Assembly: GCA_964654135.1 (NCBI GenBank)
Contig: CAZZHV010000007.1
Span: 1-39,544, forward strand
Length of the DNA: 39,544 nucleotides
DNA from: CAMLQK01 sp964654135
Lineage (GTDB): Bacteria; Patescibacteriota; Saccharimonadia; Saccharimonadales; UBA4665
Direction: 5' to 3'
The notes beneath the pieces are model-generated. The model searched no databases. It worked only from the letters and a program-made list of their open reading frames with translations, and was not told the origin of the DNA. Positions 32,923 through 39,544 of this stretch are shown one piece after another. The translations under genes and the position numbers were made by a program. Positions within the stretch are counted from its first letter, which is position 1. Each line of letters opens with the position of its first letter.

Positions 32923-33294
32923 TTAAGCGCGAGCGTACAGTACTGCGTTAACCTGTTGGTTGTAGAGGGAAACAGCCTGGTAGAAGCGCTTGGCTTCGTC
33001 GTAACCAATGTATTGGTATGGACGCTTGTCCTGGGCTTTTAGGATACCGTTAGGGCGCACGTCGTAGCGAGTCGTTACAGCGTGGCGCAAGCCACCCTGG
33101 TCTGTCCACTCTTCGTGCCACACCCAGGTGTTTTCGTCTAGACAGAAGAATTCACGACGACCGCCTGCAGCAACTGGACCGAACAATTCACCGCCGATTT
33201 TAGCTTCGCGGCGGATCAGGTTACGATACGCTTCAACGCGTGAATCGCTGTCGCTAGTACTATTACTGAGGTTAAGCAGCTTGAGTAAATTCAT
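32923..33294 (-). CDS. Hypothetical protein, about 123 aa
   Basis: Unrecognised soluble protein with many aromatic residues: GGRREFFCLDENTWVWHEEW, TRYDVRPNGILKAQ and YQYIGYDEAKRFYQAVSLYNQQV. The start is at MNLLKLLNL (33294) or four codons earlier (33306). It overlaps the end of the upstream 102-aa gene by 23-35 nt, which implies translational coupling, and lies 16 bp before the desulfurase. The regular alternation of W, F and Y suggests a compact beta domain. No function is inferred. Confidence 0.75.
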   Translation of the reverse strand: MNLLKLLNLSNSTSDSDSRVEAYRNLIRREAKIGGELFGPVAAGGRREFFCLDENTWVWHEEWTDQGGLRHAVTTRYDVRPNGILKAQDKRPYQYIGYDEAKRFYQAVSLYNQQVNAVLYARA

Positions 33295-33580
33295 CTTGAG
33301 GTCCATTTAAGGTTGCGTCGATTGGATTTTGGCCTATTGGCATCGCCTGCTCAATAGACACTGTTTCGACAGGCATTGTCTCTGCGGGCGCTGACATTAC
33401 AGGCGCTGGCTCAGCGACAACCACAGGGGCAGTCGCGCCAAAAGACATTCCAGGAAACTGGCGTTGCAGTGCTGCTTGAACGTTTTCGGCTGCCGCATCT
33501 CCTACGGCTTGGCGAGCAAGCTCGGGCGGAGTTGGCTGCTTAATGGTTTCTTTACCGGTGTTGTTTGCAAAAAGATTCAT
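33272..33580 (-). CDS. Hypothetical protein, 102 aa, disordered
   Basis: Unrecognised. A short helical part (PPELARQAVGDAAAENVQAALQ) is followed by a Pro-, Ala- and Val-rich tail (VVVAEPAPVMSAPAETMPVE) that should be unstructured. There is no signal peptide or membrane helix. It lies 9 bp after tatD and overlaps the next gene, with which it may form a pair. Confidence 0.7.
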   Translation of the reverse strand: MNLFANNTGKETIKQPTPPELARQAVGDAAAENVQAALQRQFPGMSFGATAPVVVAEPAPVMSAPAETMPVETVSIEQAMPIGQNPIDATLNGPQDEFTQAA

Positions 33581-33589
33581 GCTACCTCG

Positions 33590-34402
33590 CTAATCAAAGA
33601 GCATGTGCGCGTTATGTGTGCTGGCTTCTGCTAGTTTTTCTAGTGATTCGCCACGCAAGTCAGCCAAAAATTCGGCTGTAACTCGTACATGCTTAGGCTC
33701 ACAAATAGTACCACGATATGGCGCTGGTGTCAAGTACGGTGCATCTGTTTCGAGCACTAATCTATCAAGTGGAACAGCTTTGGCGGCAGCCAATTGAGCT
33801 TCATCTTTGGTAAACGTCATAATGCCGTTCAAACCCACGTACAGCCCTCGCTTTAGAATTTGCTCCAGGTCCTTCTCATTGGACGAAAAGCTGTGAATAA
33901 CACCTTTCAGGCCTTGATATTCATCAAAAATGGGCCAAAAATCATCAAAAGCGTCACGTACGTGAAAAATCAGGCTCAAATTGTGCTTTTGGGCCAAATC
34001 AAGCTGAAAACGTAGGATTTTTTCCTGTGCTTCTTTAGGGGAATGGGCGTAGTAATAATCTAGGCCACATTCACCCACTGCCTTAACCTTTTCACTAGTA
34101 GCCAGAGCTGCAAACGCCTCCAAGGCACCAGGTTGGTCCAAATGAGCCTGCGCCTCGTGCGGATGAATGCCAATACTTGCCCATACGTTGCCGTTAGCCT
34201 GCGCCACCTCAATCGCCCGCCCGCTGTCTTCGAGCGTACAACCAACGCACATCAAATAATCCACGCCCTGCTCGTGCGCGTTCCTAATAAGTACCTCGGG
34301 CGTTGGATTGCCAATTTTTGCCCATTTCTGGTGAGTCAGGTCTTTGGACTCGTCCGAGACGCCTGACTCGTGAATATGACAATGCGTATCAAAAAGTTGC
34401 AT
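33590..34402 (-). CDS. tatD: TatD-family metal-dependent DNase
   Basis: 270 aa amidohydrolase-fold nuclease. Metal ligands are all visible: FDTHCHIHE (H-x-H), AVGECGLDYYY (E), LIFHVRDA (H), GVIHSFSS (H) and VLETDAPYL (D). TatD proteins act as 3'-5' DNA exonucleases in repair. It follows metG by 3 bp, and the metG-tatD pair is also known in Firmicutes. Confidence 0.95.
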   Translation of the reverse strand: MQLFDTHCHIHESGVSDESKDLTHQKWAKIGNPTPEVLIRNAHEQGVDYLMCVGCTLEDSGRAIEVAQANGNVWASIGIHPHEAQAHLDQPGALEAFAALATSEKVKAVGECGLDYYYAHSPKEAQEKILRFQLDLAQKHNLSLIFHVRDAFDDFWPIFDEYQGLKGVIHSFSSNEKDLEQILKRGLYVGLNGIMTFTKDEAQLAAAKAVPLDRLVLETDAPYLTPAPYRGTICEPKHVRVTAEFLADLRGESLEKLAEASTHNAHMLFD

Positions 34403-34405
34403 ACT

Positions 34406-35857
34406 CTATCCTTGAATTGCTGGTGTAAATACGTCTTGCTTAGGGAAAAGGGTGCCTTCGATTGGGCGAACAATGCCTTCAACAAAGACATCACGAATCT
34501 TTTCGGCGGTCTGTGGCAAGAACGGACGTAACAGTTCGGCAATTTCAAGCAAACAGCTGGCTTGGTAGGCCAATACGTCGCGCAAGTGATCTTCGTCGTT
34601 ATTTTTGGCAATCATCCATGGCTTTTCTTCATCAATATACTGATTAAGGCCGCGGACCTGGTCCCAAATAAGATCAAGCGCCTTGTCGAAGCGACAATCT
34701 TCAATAGCGACTCCGATAGGCGCACTATCGTGGGATGCTTCGGGAATCTCGCCAATAATACCGTTTTGGTATTTGGTAATCATAGCTGCTGTGCGTTGTA
34801 CGGCGTTACCGAGTTCGTTGGCCAGCTCATTGTTATATGACTTATCAAAAAGCTCCCATGAGAAGTCACCGTCGTTGTAACTTGGTACGTGACGCAAGAA
34901 GTAGTAGCGGAAGGCATCGGTGCCATACTTGCCAATAATTTCGAGTGGCGAAACAACGTTACCGATAGATTTGCTCATTTTTTCGCCGTTCATGGTAATA
35001 AAACCATGGACGTACAACTGCTCTGGCAATGGCAAGTTAAGGCTCAGGAGCATCGCTGGCCAAATGGCAGCGTGGAAGCGCAAAATATCCTTACCAATCA
35101 CCTGCACATTAGCGGGCCAGTACTTCTTAAAATCATCGTGTTCTGGGTAGCCAAGCACGGTGATATAGTTCATGAGTGCTTCAAACCAGACATACATAAC
35201 TTGGTTGGCGTCACCAGGAACAGGAATACCCCACTCCAGCTTGTCTTTAGGACGAGAAATACTAATGTCTTCCAGGCCTTCGCGCAAAACAAACAAAATC
35301 TCGTTCTTGCGTGATTCAGGAACAATCTTAAATTCACCAGTTTCAATCGCCTTCAATACAGGCGCCGTATAGTTGCTAAGTTTAAAGAAGTAGTTCTCTT
35401 CCTCGAGCTTTTGATACGCCTGAGGGTGTTCTGGGTTCATACGAGCTGGATCAGCCTTGGTTTCCGGAACAAATTCCTCTTCTTTAACGTCGTACCAGCC
35501 AGTATATGTTGACTTGTAAATGTCATGCTCAAGCGCTTTCCAAATAAGCTGTGCACGCTGTTCATGCGGCTTATCTGTCGTGCGAATAAAGCGATCGTTG
35601 CTAATGTCGAGTTGCTTGGCGAGATCACGAAATTTAGAACTCATGTTATCAACGAGTTGTTGCGGTGTAAGGCCAAGACTTTCGGCCTTTTCGGCAATTT
35701 TGCTACCGTGTTCATCGGCACCAGTGCTAAAAATAGTCGGTTTGCCCTGAAGGCGTGCAGTGCGCGCCAGCACATCGGCTTGTACAAATTCGAGTGCGTG
35801 GCCGAGGTGCGGCTCGCCGTTCATGTACGGTATAGAGGTTGTCACAAAATAATTCAT
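34406..35857 (-). CDS. metG: Methionyl-tRNA synthetase, short form
   Basis: Charges tRNA-Met. 483 aa class I enzyme: PYMNGEPHLGHA holds the HIGH-type motif, MNGEKMSKSIGNVV the KMSKS motif. In the connective domain the sequence is YTGWYDVKEEEFVP, so the cysteines that bind zinc in many MetRS proteins are absent. It ends after the anticodon-binding helices (IDEEKPWMIAK...LLRPFLPQTAEKI) without the C-terminal dimerisation domain. It is first in the operon with tatD. Confidence 0.96.
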   Translation of the reverse strand: MNYFVTTSIPYMNGEPHLGHALEFVQADVLARTARLQGKPTIFSTGADEHGSKIAEKAESLGLTPQQLVDNMSSKFRDLAKQLDISNDRFIRTTDKPHEQRAQLIWKALEHDIYKSTYTGWYDVKEEEFVPETKADPARMNPEHPQAYQKLEEENYFFKLSNYTAPVLKAIETGEFKIVPESRKNEILFVLREGLEDISISRPKDKLEWGIPVPGDANQVMYVWFEALMNYITVLGYPEHDDFKKYWPANVQVIGKDILRFHAAIWPAMLLSLNLPLPEQLYVHGFITMNGEKMSKSIGNVVSPLEIIGKYGTDAFRYYFLRHVPSYNDGDFSWELFDKSYNNELANELGNAVQRTAAMITKYQNGIIGEIPEASHDSAPIGVAIEDCRFDKALDLIWDQVRGLNQYIDEEKPWMIAKNNDEDHLRDVLAYQASCLLEIAELLRPFLPQTAEKIRDVFVEGIVRPIEGTLFPKQDVFTPAIQG

Positions 35858-35908
35858 ACTTACAGTCTACCTGTTTATCGGAAATGTTACATTGCTAAAA
35901 ATTTGAGT

Positions 35909-35935
35909 AAGAGAAAATATGCCCCGCTAGGGCAT
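35909..35935 (-). terminator. Probable terminator between GC-rich gene 7 and metG
   Basis: Minus strand: ATGCCC (35935-35930), 5-nt loop, GGGCAT (35924-35919), then ATATTTTCT. It lies far downstream of gene 7 and upstream of metG. Confidence 0.55.
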
Positions 35936-36070
35936 CATGCGCATAGAAACTGACTGCATGTTCTTGGTCATATACATAGTATATCACTTCTCAGGCAGTT
36001 TATTCTCCTTTTCGTCGTCTACGACTCATCGGCATAACTCGCAGCCGTTAGGCTGCCATTCATGGAAGGA

Positions 36071-36173
36071 GAGAAACAGACAGAAGAGGGGGATTACACG
36101 GAGGAAAAGAGTACAGCCACATGGGCGTACAACATTTTTCCGAGCTCTCTATGGGCTCTTCTCTCTGCTTCTC
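36071..36173 (-). other. Multi-level nested hairpin after GC-rich gene 7
   Basis: The outer stem pairs 36071-36088 with 36156-36173 (18 positions, one mismatch and one G-U). Inside, GGAAAA (36103-36108) pairs with TTTTCC (36136-36141). Within that, GTAC-GCC (36111-36118, one bulge) pairs with GGC-GTAC (36124-36130). No T tract follows the outer arm on the minus strand. The wider stretch 35941-36235 also holds small hairpins (36184-36197, 36207-36221, and one near 36040-36058) and no accepted gene. Confidence 0.72.
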
Positions 36174-36235
36174 AACCTATTGGGAGTGCGAGCACTCAGG
36201 GCGGTTCAACTAGTAGTTGACGTTCTCCTTGGTGG

Positions 36236-37003
36236 TCAGCGGTTGGCCAGCTCGTTGGGGTAGTACTCCAACTGCATGTTGTAGTACGAGCCGATAGCCT
36301 CCTGTCCGGGGACGTGCTCCCGAGGGGTGGCGCCGTCGGCGGTCATGGGGTTCTCGATGGTGTGAGCGAGGTCGATCAGGTACTTGATGTAGCCGGCGTA
36401 CTTGACGCACAGCAGAACGAACTTGTCGTTGAACACCAGGACGTTGACGAACAGGTCGAACTCCATCGACTTGAGGCGGTGCGGAGCGCGGTCCTTGAGG
36501 GACGCGGGCTGGTACTGGCAGCGGCCGGGCTGGATGCGCGGAGTGTGGAGCGAGTCGATGAGACGCTGGATCTCAGCGAGGTCACCAGGTCGGAGCGTGT
36601 GCTGAACGTGAGTCAGAACGCCTTCCGGGTCGTAGCCAAGGGCACGCAGCACGAAGGCCGTGACCATGGTGCGGTGTGCGAGGTCGATCTCTTCGACCAC
36701 GAAGTCGGCCGGGTCACGCTGGAACAGCGGGGACTTGGACCGGGACTTCGGCTGGGCGACGGGCTGCAGGGTCTGCTTGGTGGGCAGCGGCTGCTCCCTG
36801 ATCGAACCGAAGGTCATGCGCAGAACCTTGAACACGAAGTTCGGGCTCTGGTTGTACCAGCGCCGCAGCGAACCGTAGGCCACGAAGACCTTGGGGTTGC
36901 GGTAGCTGATGACGAGGTGTCGAACGCAGGCCGCGATGGCGCATGCAGCGACGAGACCAACGACGAACAGGGCGATGACCTGAGTACGGTCGAGACCGCT
37001 CAT
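36236..37003 (-). CDS. GC-rich gene 7: membrane-anchored protein of unknown function
   Basis: 255 aa, unrecognised. One N-terminal helix (about 8-31, VIALFVVGLVAACAIAACV) is followed by a basic cytoplasmic part. This includes a basic, Pro/Ser-rich linker (about 70-92) and then a mostly helical domain (FVVEEIDLAHRTMVTAFVLRALGYDP, GDLAEIQRLIDSLH, FDLFVNVLVFNDKFVLLCVKY). AGGTG a few bases before the ATG may be the ribosome-binding site. Codons end mainly in C or G. A long open frame on the opposite strand is a by-product of that bias. The promoter/start region resembles that of gene 3, and leader and trailer are both strongly structured. Confidence 0.8.
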   Translation of the reverse strand: MSGLDRTQVIALFVVGLVAACAIAACVRHLVISYRNPKVFVAYGSLRRWYNQSPNFVFKVLRMTFGSIREQPLPTKQTLQPVAQPKSRSKSPLFQRDPADFVVEEIDLAHRTMVTAFVLRALGYDPEGVLTHVQHTLRPGDLAEIQRLIDSLHTPRIQPGRCQYQPASLKDRAPHRLKSMEFDLFVNVLVFNDKFVLLCVKYAGYIKYLIDLAHTIENPMTADGATPREHVPGQEAIGSYYNMQLEYYPNELANR

Positions 37004-37039
37004 GGTTCACCTAACCTTTCCGGGAACTCACTCCAAATG

Positions 37040-37127
37040 CTCTCAGCAGAGAGTTGTGTAATCTTTACACAAAAGTGAGGGCACAAACCCATAGTTTATA
37101 TGTGGGCTCGTGTCTCTCACTTTTGTG
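37040..37127 (-). promoter_or_regulatory. Structured 5' leader of GC-rich gene 7
   Basis: The leader between the promoter and the ATG is about 180 nt. CACAAAAGTGAG (37068-37079 on the plus strand) pairs with CTCACTTTTGTG (37116-37127), 12 bp perfect. It encloses a 10-bp stem with two G-U pairs (37082-37091 with 37103-37112). Nearer the gene are GTGTAA/TTACAC (37056-37070) and CTCTC/GAGAG (37040-37053). The 12-bp stem and the GTGTAA hairpin share 3 nt, so they partly exclude each other, as in a switch. Confidence 0.7.
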
Positions 37128-37190
37128 ATCTGTCTATTTCAAGGTGCTTCGGAACTCCACCTCAAATGATGGATTCGACGAAACCATATA

Positions 37191-37219
37191 ATTATACCAC
37201 AAAAGTCAAGTATACACAA
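37191..37219 (-). promoter_or_regulatory. Promoter of GC-rich gene 7
   Basis: Minus strand: TTGTGT (37219-37214), 17-bp spacer, TATAAT (37196-37191), followed by TATATGGTTTCG as in gene 3. Confidence 0.7.
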
Positions 37220-37245
37220 GCGTATTAGAAATCTCTTTGGCCGCT

Positions 37246-37731
37246 CTACAGAGGCACTTTTACCCCTGTTGCAACATGCACCCCTAGCGTTGATAGGTCA
37301 ACCGTAGTGGGCTCGGGCTTTGGTATGGATGCTGGCGTAGCAGGTTGGCTGGCCTGTTTAGCTGCCGAGGTAGCTGCTTGAGAGCTTTTGTTAGTCACGG
37401 GGGTGGTTTTCGTAGGTGTTACAGCCCCAGATGGTATTGATTGGCTAGGAGCAGCTTGCTGGTAACCAACAGGGGTGTCCGCTGTTGTTGCTACCTCTGG
37501 CTCTTGGGTGTCGCTATTTGGTGGGGACACCTGAGCCTCGACGCTCGTATCTGTTGCCTTCTCTGGCATTACATGAACCTCAATGGAGGATTTGGTCATA
37601 AGGCCAAACGCCACAACGCCTAATAAGCCAGTGGCAGTCACAGCACCCACAAAAAACTGGCGAGAATGGCCGAGTGGCTTAAAAAGTGAGCTTTGTACAA
37701 AATTGCGGGTGAGCTTTGTAGCCTTAAACAA
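37246..37731 (-). CDS. Small membrane protein with Pro/Thr/Ala-rich stalk
   Basis: 161 aa from a TTG start at 37731. A basic N-terminus and a helix at about 27-46 (FFVGAVTATGLLGVVAFGLM) precede a low-complexity stretch rich in Thr, Pro, Ala, Ser and Gln to about residue 145. It ends in TVDLSTLGVHVATGVKVPL. The stalk should be exported and disordered. The start is uncertain because it is not ATG and only a weak AAAGG lies upstream. No family is recognised. Codon use is ordinary for this genome. Confidence 0.6.
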   Translation of the reverse strand: MFKATKLTRNFVQSSLFKPLGHSRQFFVGAVTATGLLGVVAFGLMTKSSIEVHVMPEKATDTSVEAQVSPPNSDTQEPEVATTADTPVGYQQAAPSQSIPSGAVTPTKTTPVTNKSSQAATSAAKQASQPATPASIPKPEPTTVDLSTLGVHVATGVKVPL

Positions 37732-37836
37732 AGTAAGCAGCCTTTATTTACGGATTGTACTCTTAGCATATCGTATTGGTGTGCAAAAGTATATGGTGCT
37801 TATGGCTTACTCATCTCGTCCCTGACTGGACTCAAG

Positions 37837-37874
37837 AACTAAAAAGAACTAGCTGATGCTAGTTCTTTTTAGTT
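37837..37874. terminator. Terminator after tRNA-Leu
   Basis: A perfect 17-bp stem pairs 37837-37853 with 37858-37874 around a 4-nt loop; T-rich on both strands. Its last base coincides with the A of the tRNA's CCA end. Confidence 0.85.
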
Positions 37875-37960
37875 GGTGGGCGAGGAGGGACTCGAACCCT
37901 CAAGACCGTGAAGTCAGCGGATTTTAAGTCCGCCGCGTATACCAATTCCGCCACTCGCCC
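37874..37960 (-). tRNA. tRNA-Leu (anticodon UAA)
   Basis: Minus strand: acceptor arms GGGCGAG and CTCGCCC, anticodon stem GCGGA/TCCGC with loop CTTAAAA (anticodon TAA), a long variable arm as expected for leucine, and T arm GAGGGTTCGAGTCCCTC. Discriminator A and CCA are encoded. Confidence 0.96.
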
Positions 37961-38010
37961 GGAATTACCTGGGGTCATTGTATCAAACTACCCCAGGTAA
38001 ACGCTAGTAT

Positions 38011-39381
38011 TTAATGATCTGGCCAAGCAGTAAATGTAATTGGCGAGTGATCGTTAATGTTCTGTGCTGTGACCTCAGTCGGGAAAGCGTACTCAATAAA
38101 GCGGTGGCTCCATGAAGTTGCAATCTGTGGCTTGCCAAATTTGTCATACGAAGGTGTTGATTCAATCGCAGAATAAACGGGCAACTGAGTTGCCATGTCG
38201 GCGTAGTACACGACATGTGCGCCTTCGCCACTCGAGCCAAAGAAGGTGTAAGGGTGCTTAGTAGCGTCCATGCCAGTTGCCTGGAAAGCGCTCATAAATC
38301 GTTGAACACCCCAGTAAATGTCACCATTTCCCTGCTTCTGTGGCACAACATTGGCATCGACTTTAATATATTGCTTGTCTTTGTTTGTTACCAACGAAAC
38401 ATTATTAACCTTCATGACGCCGGATTGCTGGAGCTTGCTCATAAATGCATCGGCCTGTTTGTCGTCAAGACCGCCGGTATTAAGGCCGTCGTTAAGATGC
38501 ATAGTAACTGTGCTCAGGGCACAGTCGGTGCTATCGCTAGCCGCTTGCCATGATGGTGCGCTCGTAAGCTTGCTGTCGTTAAAGTTGTACTGCTTATCGC
38601 CAATACAGCGTGTCTGGAAAACACCCAAGTTACTGTACGAGTTCTCGCCATATGAGTAACCCTTGGTTTTGTAGTCGATGGTTGTGTCGTAGAAAGTGTA
38701 CTGATCGCCGCGCTTGGCATCCTGGGCACTTGTATAGTAAACATCCCACTTGGTATTCACGATTGGCTGCTTAGCCGCAGCCTTGAGTACTGTGTAGAAA
38801 GTAGCGTTTTTGTCTAGCTTTGCAACTTGAGCATCAGTTGCTGTGCCCGTAGAAAGTTGTTTGATTGCATCAGCGTTGTATGTAACCTGAGCTGCGGTCT
38901 GTTGTTGCTTCTGCTTGGCAGTATCACTTGAGTTTTTGGTCAAAAAGACCAGCCCAATGATGAGTGCAGGAATAATGACGGCTGCCAAAATAACCATCCA
39001 CATAACAAGACGCTGCTTCTTTTCGTCGGGAGAATAGCTGCTAAGCTGATCGCGATTAGCGAGCGGCGGAAGTTCTGCCATCTGGCCACCAAATTGCTGG
39101 GGCGTGCCGAATGGTTGCGTCGACATTGATTGCGGTTGTGGCTGCGCTACAGATTGCTGTGGTTGATTCCACTGCTGTTGAGGTTGGCGATGTGGTACCG
39201 GTGGAACTGGTGGAGTCGGAAATTGCGGTTGTGGCTGTTGCTGCGGCTGCTGCACCTCGGGCGTAGGTTGCCACGGGCTCATAGGCTGCGGCATAGGAGG
39301 CTGCTGTGACTGGCTTGTAGGTTGTTCGGGAGCCTCTGGCTCATAAGGCCGCGGCGTCCAGGGTTGGTTATTTGGATCCAT
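38011..39381 (-). CDS. Membrane protein with Pro/Gln-rich cytoplasmic region
   Basis: 456 aa, unrecognised. The first 115 residues are almost all Pro, Gln, Ser and Thr and should be disordered. One helix lies at about 127-150 (VMWMVILAAVIIPALIIGLVFL). The exported 300 residues look like a folded alpha/beta domain (TFYTVLKAAAKQPIVNTKWDVYYTS, YTFYDTTIDYKTKGYSYG, GVFQTRCIGDKQYNF). Two cysteines (TRCIG, TDCALS) may form a disulfide. AAGGA three bases before the ATG and TATAAT at 39420-39415 support the start. This layout, a proline-rich inside and single helix, recurs in the gene at 24615. Confidence 0.78.
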   Translation of the reverse strand: MDPNNQPWTPRPYEPEAPEQPTSQSQQPPMPQPMSPWQPTPEVQQPQQQPQPQFPTPPVPPVPHRQPQQQWNQPQQSVAQPQPQSMSTQPFGTPQQFGGQMAELPPLANRDQLSSYSPDEKKQRLVMWMVILAAVIIPALIIGLVFLTKNSSDTAKQKQQQTAAQVTYNADAIKQLSTGTATDAQVAKLDKNATFYTVLKAAAKQPIVNTKWDVYYTSAQDAKRGDQYTFYDTTIDYKTKGYSYGENSYSNLGVFQTRCIGDKQYNFNDSKLTSAPSWQAASDSTDCALSTVTMHLNDGLNTGGLDDKQADAFMSKLQQSGVMKVNNVSLVTNKDKQYIKVDANVVPQKQGNGDIYWGVQRFMSAFQATGMDATKHPYTFFGSSGEGAHVVYYADMATQLPVYSAIESTPSYDKFGKPQIATSWSHRFIEYAFPTEVTAQNINDHSPITFTAWPDH

Positions 39382-39422
39382 ATATCCTTCGATTCTTGTC
39401 GCTAGTTACAACTAATTATAAC

Positions 39423-39448
39423 AAAAAAGCCCACCCTTTTGGATGAAC
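39423..39448 (-). terminator. Probable terminator after tRNA-Cys
   Basis: Minus strand: GTTCATCC and GGGTGGGC pair over 8 bp with three G-U pairs (39448-39441 with 39436-39429), then TTTTTTG. Confidence 0.5.
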
Positions 39449-39491
39449 TCGTACTTTTTATATAAACAAACTTTATTTTTGCAGCTAAATT

Positions 39492-39544
39492 TGGAGGCAC
39501 CAACCGGATTCGAACCGGTGTACAAGGTTTTGCAGACCTCTGCG
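39492..39544 (-). tRNA. tRNA-Cys (anticodon GCA), 5' part outside window
   Basis: Minus strand: the D-arm end, an AGGT/ACCT anticodon stem with loop CTGCAAA (anticodon GCA), T arm CACCGGTTCGAATCCGGTTG, acceptor 3' arm, discriminator T and an encoded CCA. Confidence 0.92.

Noticed and set aside
36062..36220. A 52-codon plus-strand frame starting MEGEKQTEEGDY
   Set aside because: It coincides with the arms of the nested hairpin after the minus-strand gene 7; the purine-rich start is one stem arm. No promoter or ribosome-binding site was found.
36314..37078. A 254-codon frame opposite GC-rich gene 7
   Set aside because: Composition dominated by Val, Asp, Glu, Gly and Leu is what the complement of C-ending codons gives. 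The minus frame has a membrane helix, a placed start and a promoter.

Overview
The window looks like a chromosomal segment of a reduced-genome Patescibacterium, most probably a Saccharibacterium (TM7). Evidence: a streamlined housekeeping set (obg, mltG, ruvX, alaS, mnmA, nifS/iscS-like, tatD, metG and an F1-ATPase operon), shortened versions of several core proteins (AlaRS without its C-terminal domain, ATPase epsilon without its helical domain), many secreted or tail-anchored proteins with Sec signal peptides, and a PilM-like ATPase next to a baseplate-J-like membrane protein. This assignment rests on gene content only. TAA, TAG and TGA all act as stops, so the code is standard.

Layout. 1-8.5 kb (minus strand): exonuclease I (partial), a small unknown, Obg, a LysM-CHAP wall hydrolase, MltG, RuvX, and the baseplate-J-like/PilM-like pair. 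8.6-11.4 kb (plus): four GC-rich monocistronic genes, three of them three-pass membrane proteins. 11.4-13.4 kb (minus): alaS. 13.4-14.3 kb (plus): two more GC-rich small genes. 14.5-16.2 kb (plus): a membrane-anchored metallophosphoesterase. 16.2-17.4 kb (minus): mnmA, artificially split by a 100-N scaffold gap flanked by a 55-bp duplicated contig end. 17.4-24.5 kb (minus): a surface-protein cluster resembling WxL/DUF916 systems. 24.6-25.7 kb (plus): a membrane-anchored beta-rich protein. 25.8-31.7 kb (minus): a membrane protein plus atpF-H-A-G-D-C. 31.8-35.9 kb (minus): metG-tatD-two small unknowns-cysteine desulfurase. 35.9-37.2 kb (minus): a seventh GC-rich gene with a long structured leader. 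37.2-39.5 kb (minus): a small membrane protein, tRNA-Leu(UAA), a Pro/Gln-rich membrane protein and a partial tRNA-Cys(GCA).

The most unusual content is the set of seven GC-rich genes. They use mostly C- or G-ending codons, unlike all their neighbours, yet sit behind AT-rich consensus promoters, each alone, and each followed by a nested hairpin (a long outer stem enclosing one or more inner hairpins) that usually lacks a T tract. Two promoters are near-identical copies, and three of the genes, one of them 27 kb away on the other strand, share the sequence from the -10 box into the transcript start. I recognise none of the proteins. I propose them as one family of expression cassettes, probably a co-regulated envelope-related set of unknown function.

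The core genes work together in recognisable ways: MltG and LysM-CHAP in wall remodelling; the desulfurase and MnmA in tRNA 2-thiouridine formation; metG-tatD as a linkage also known in Firmicutes; the atp genes as the F1 part plus the b stalk, with no a or c subunit in the window.
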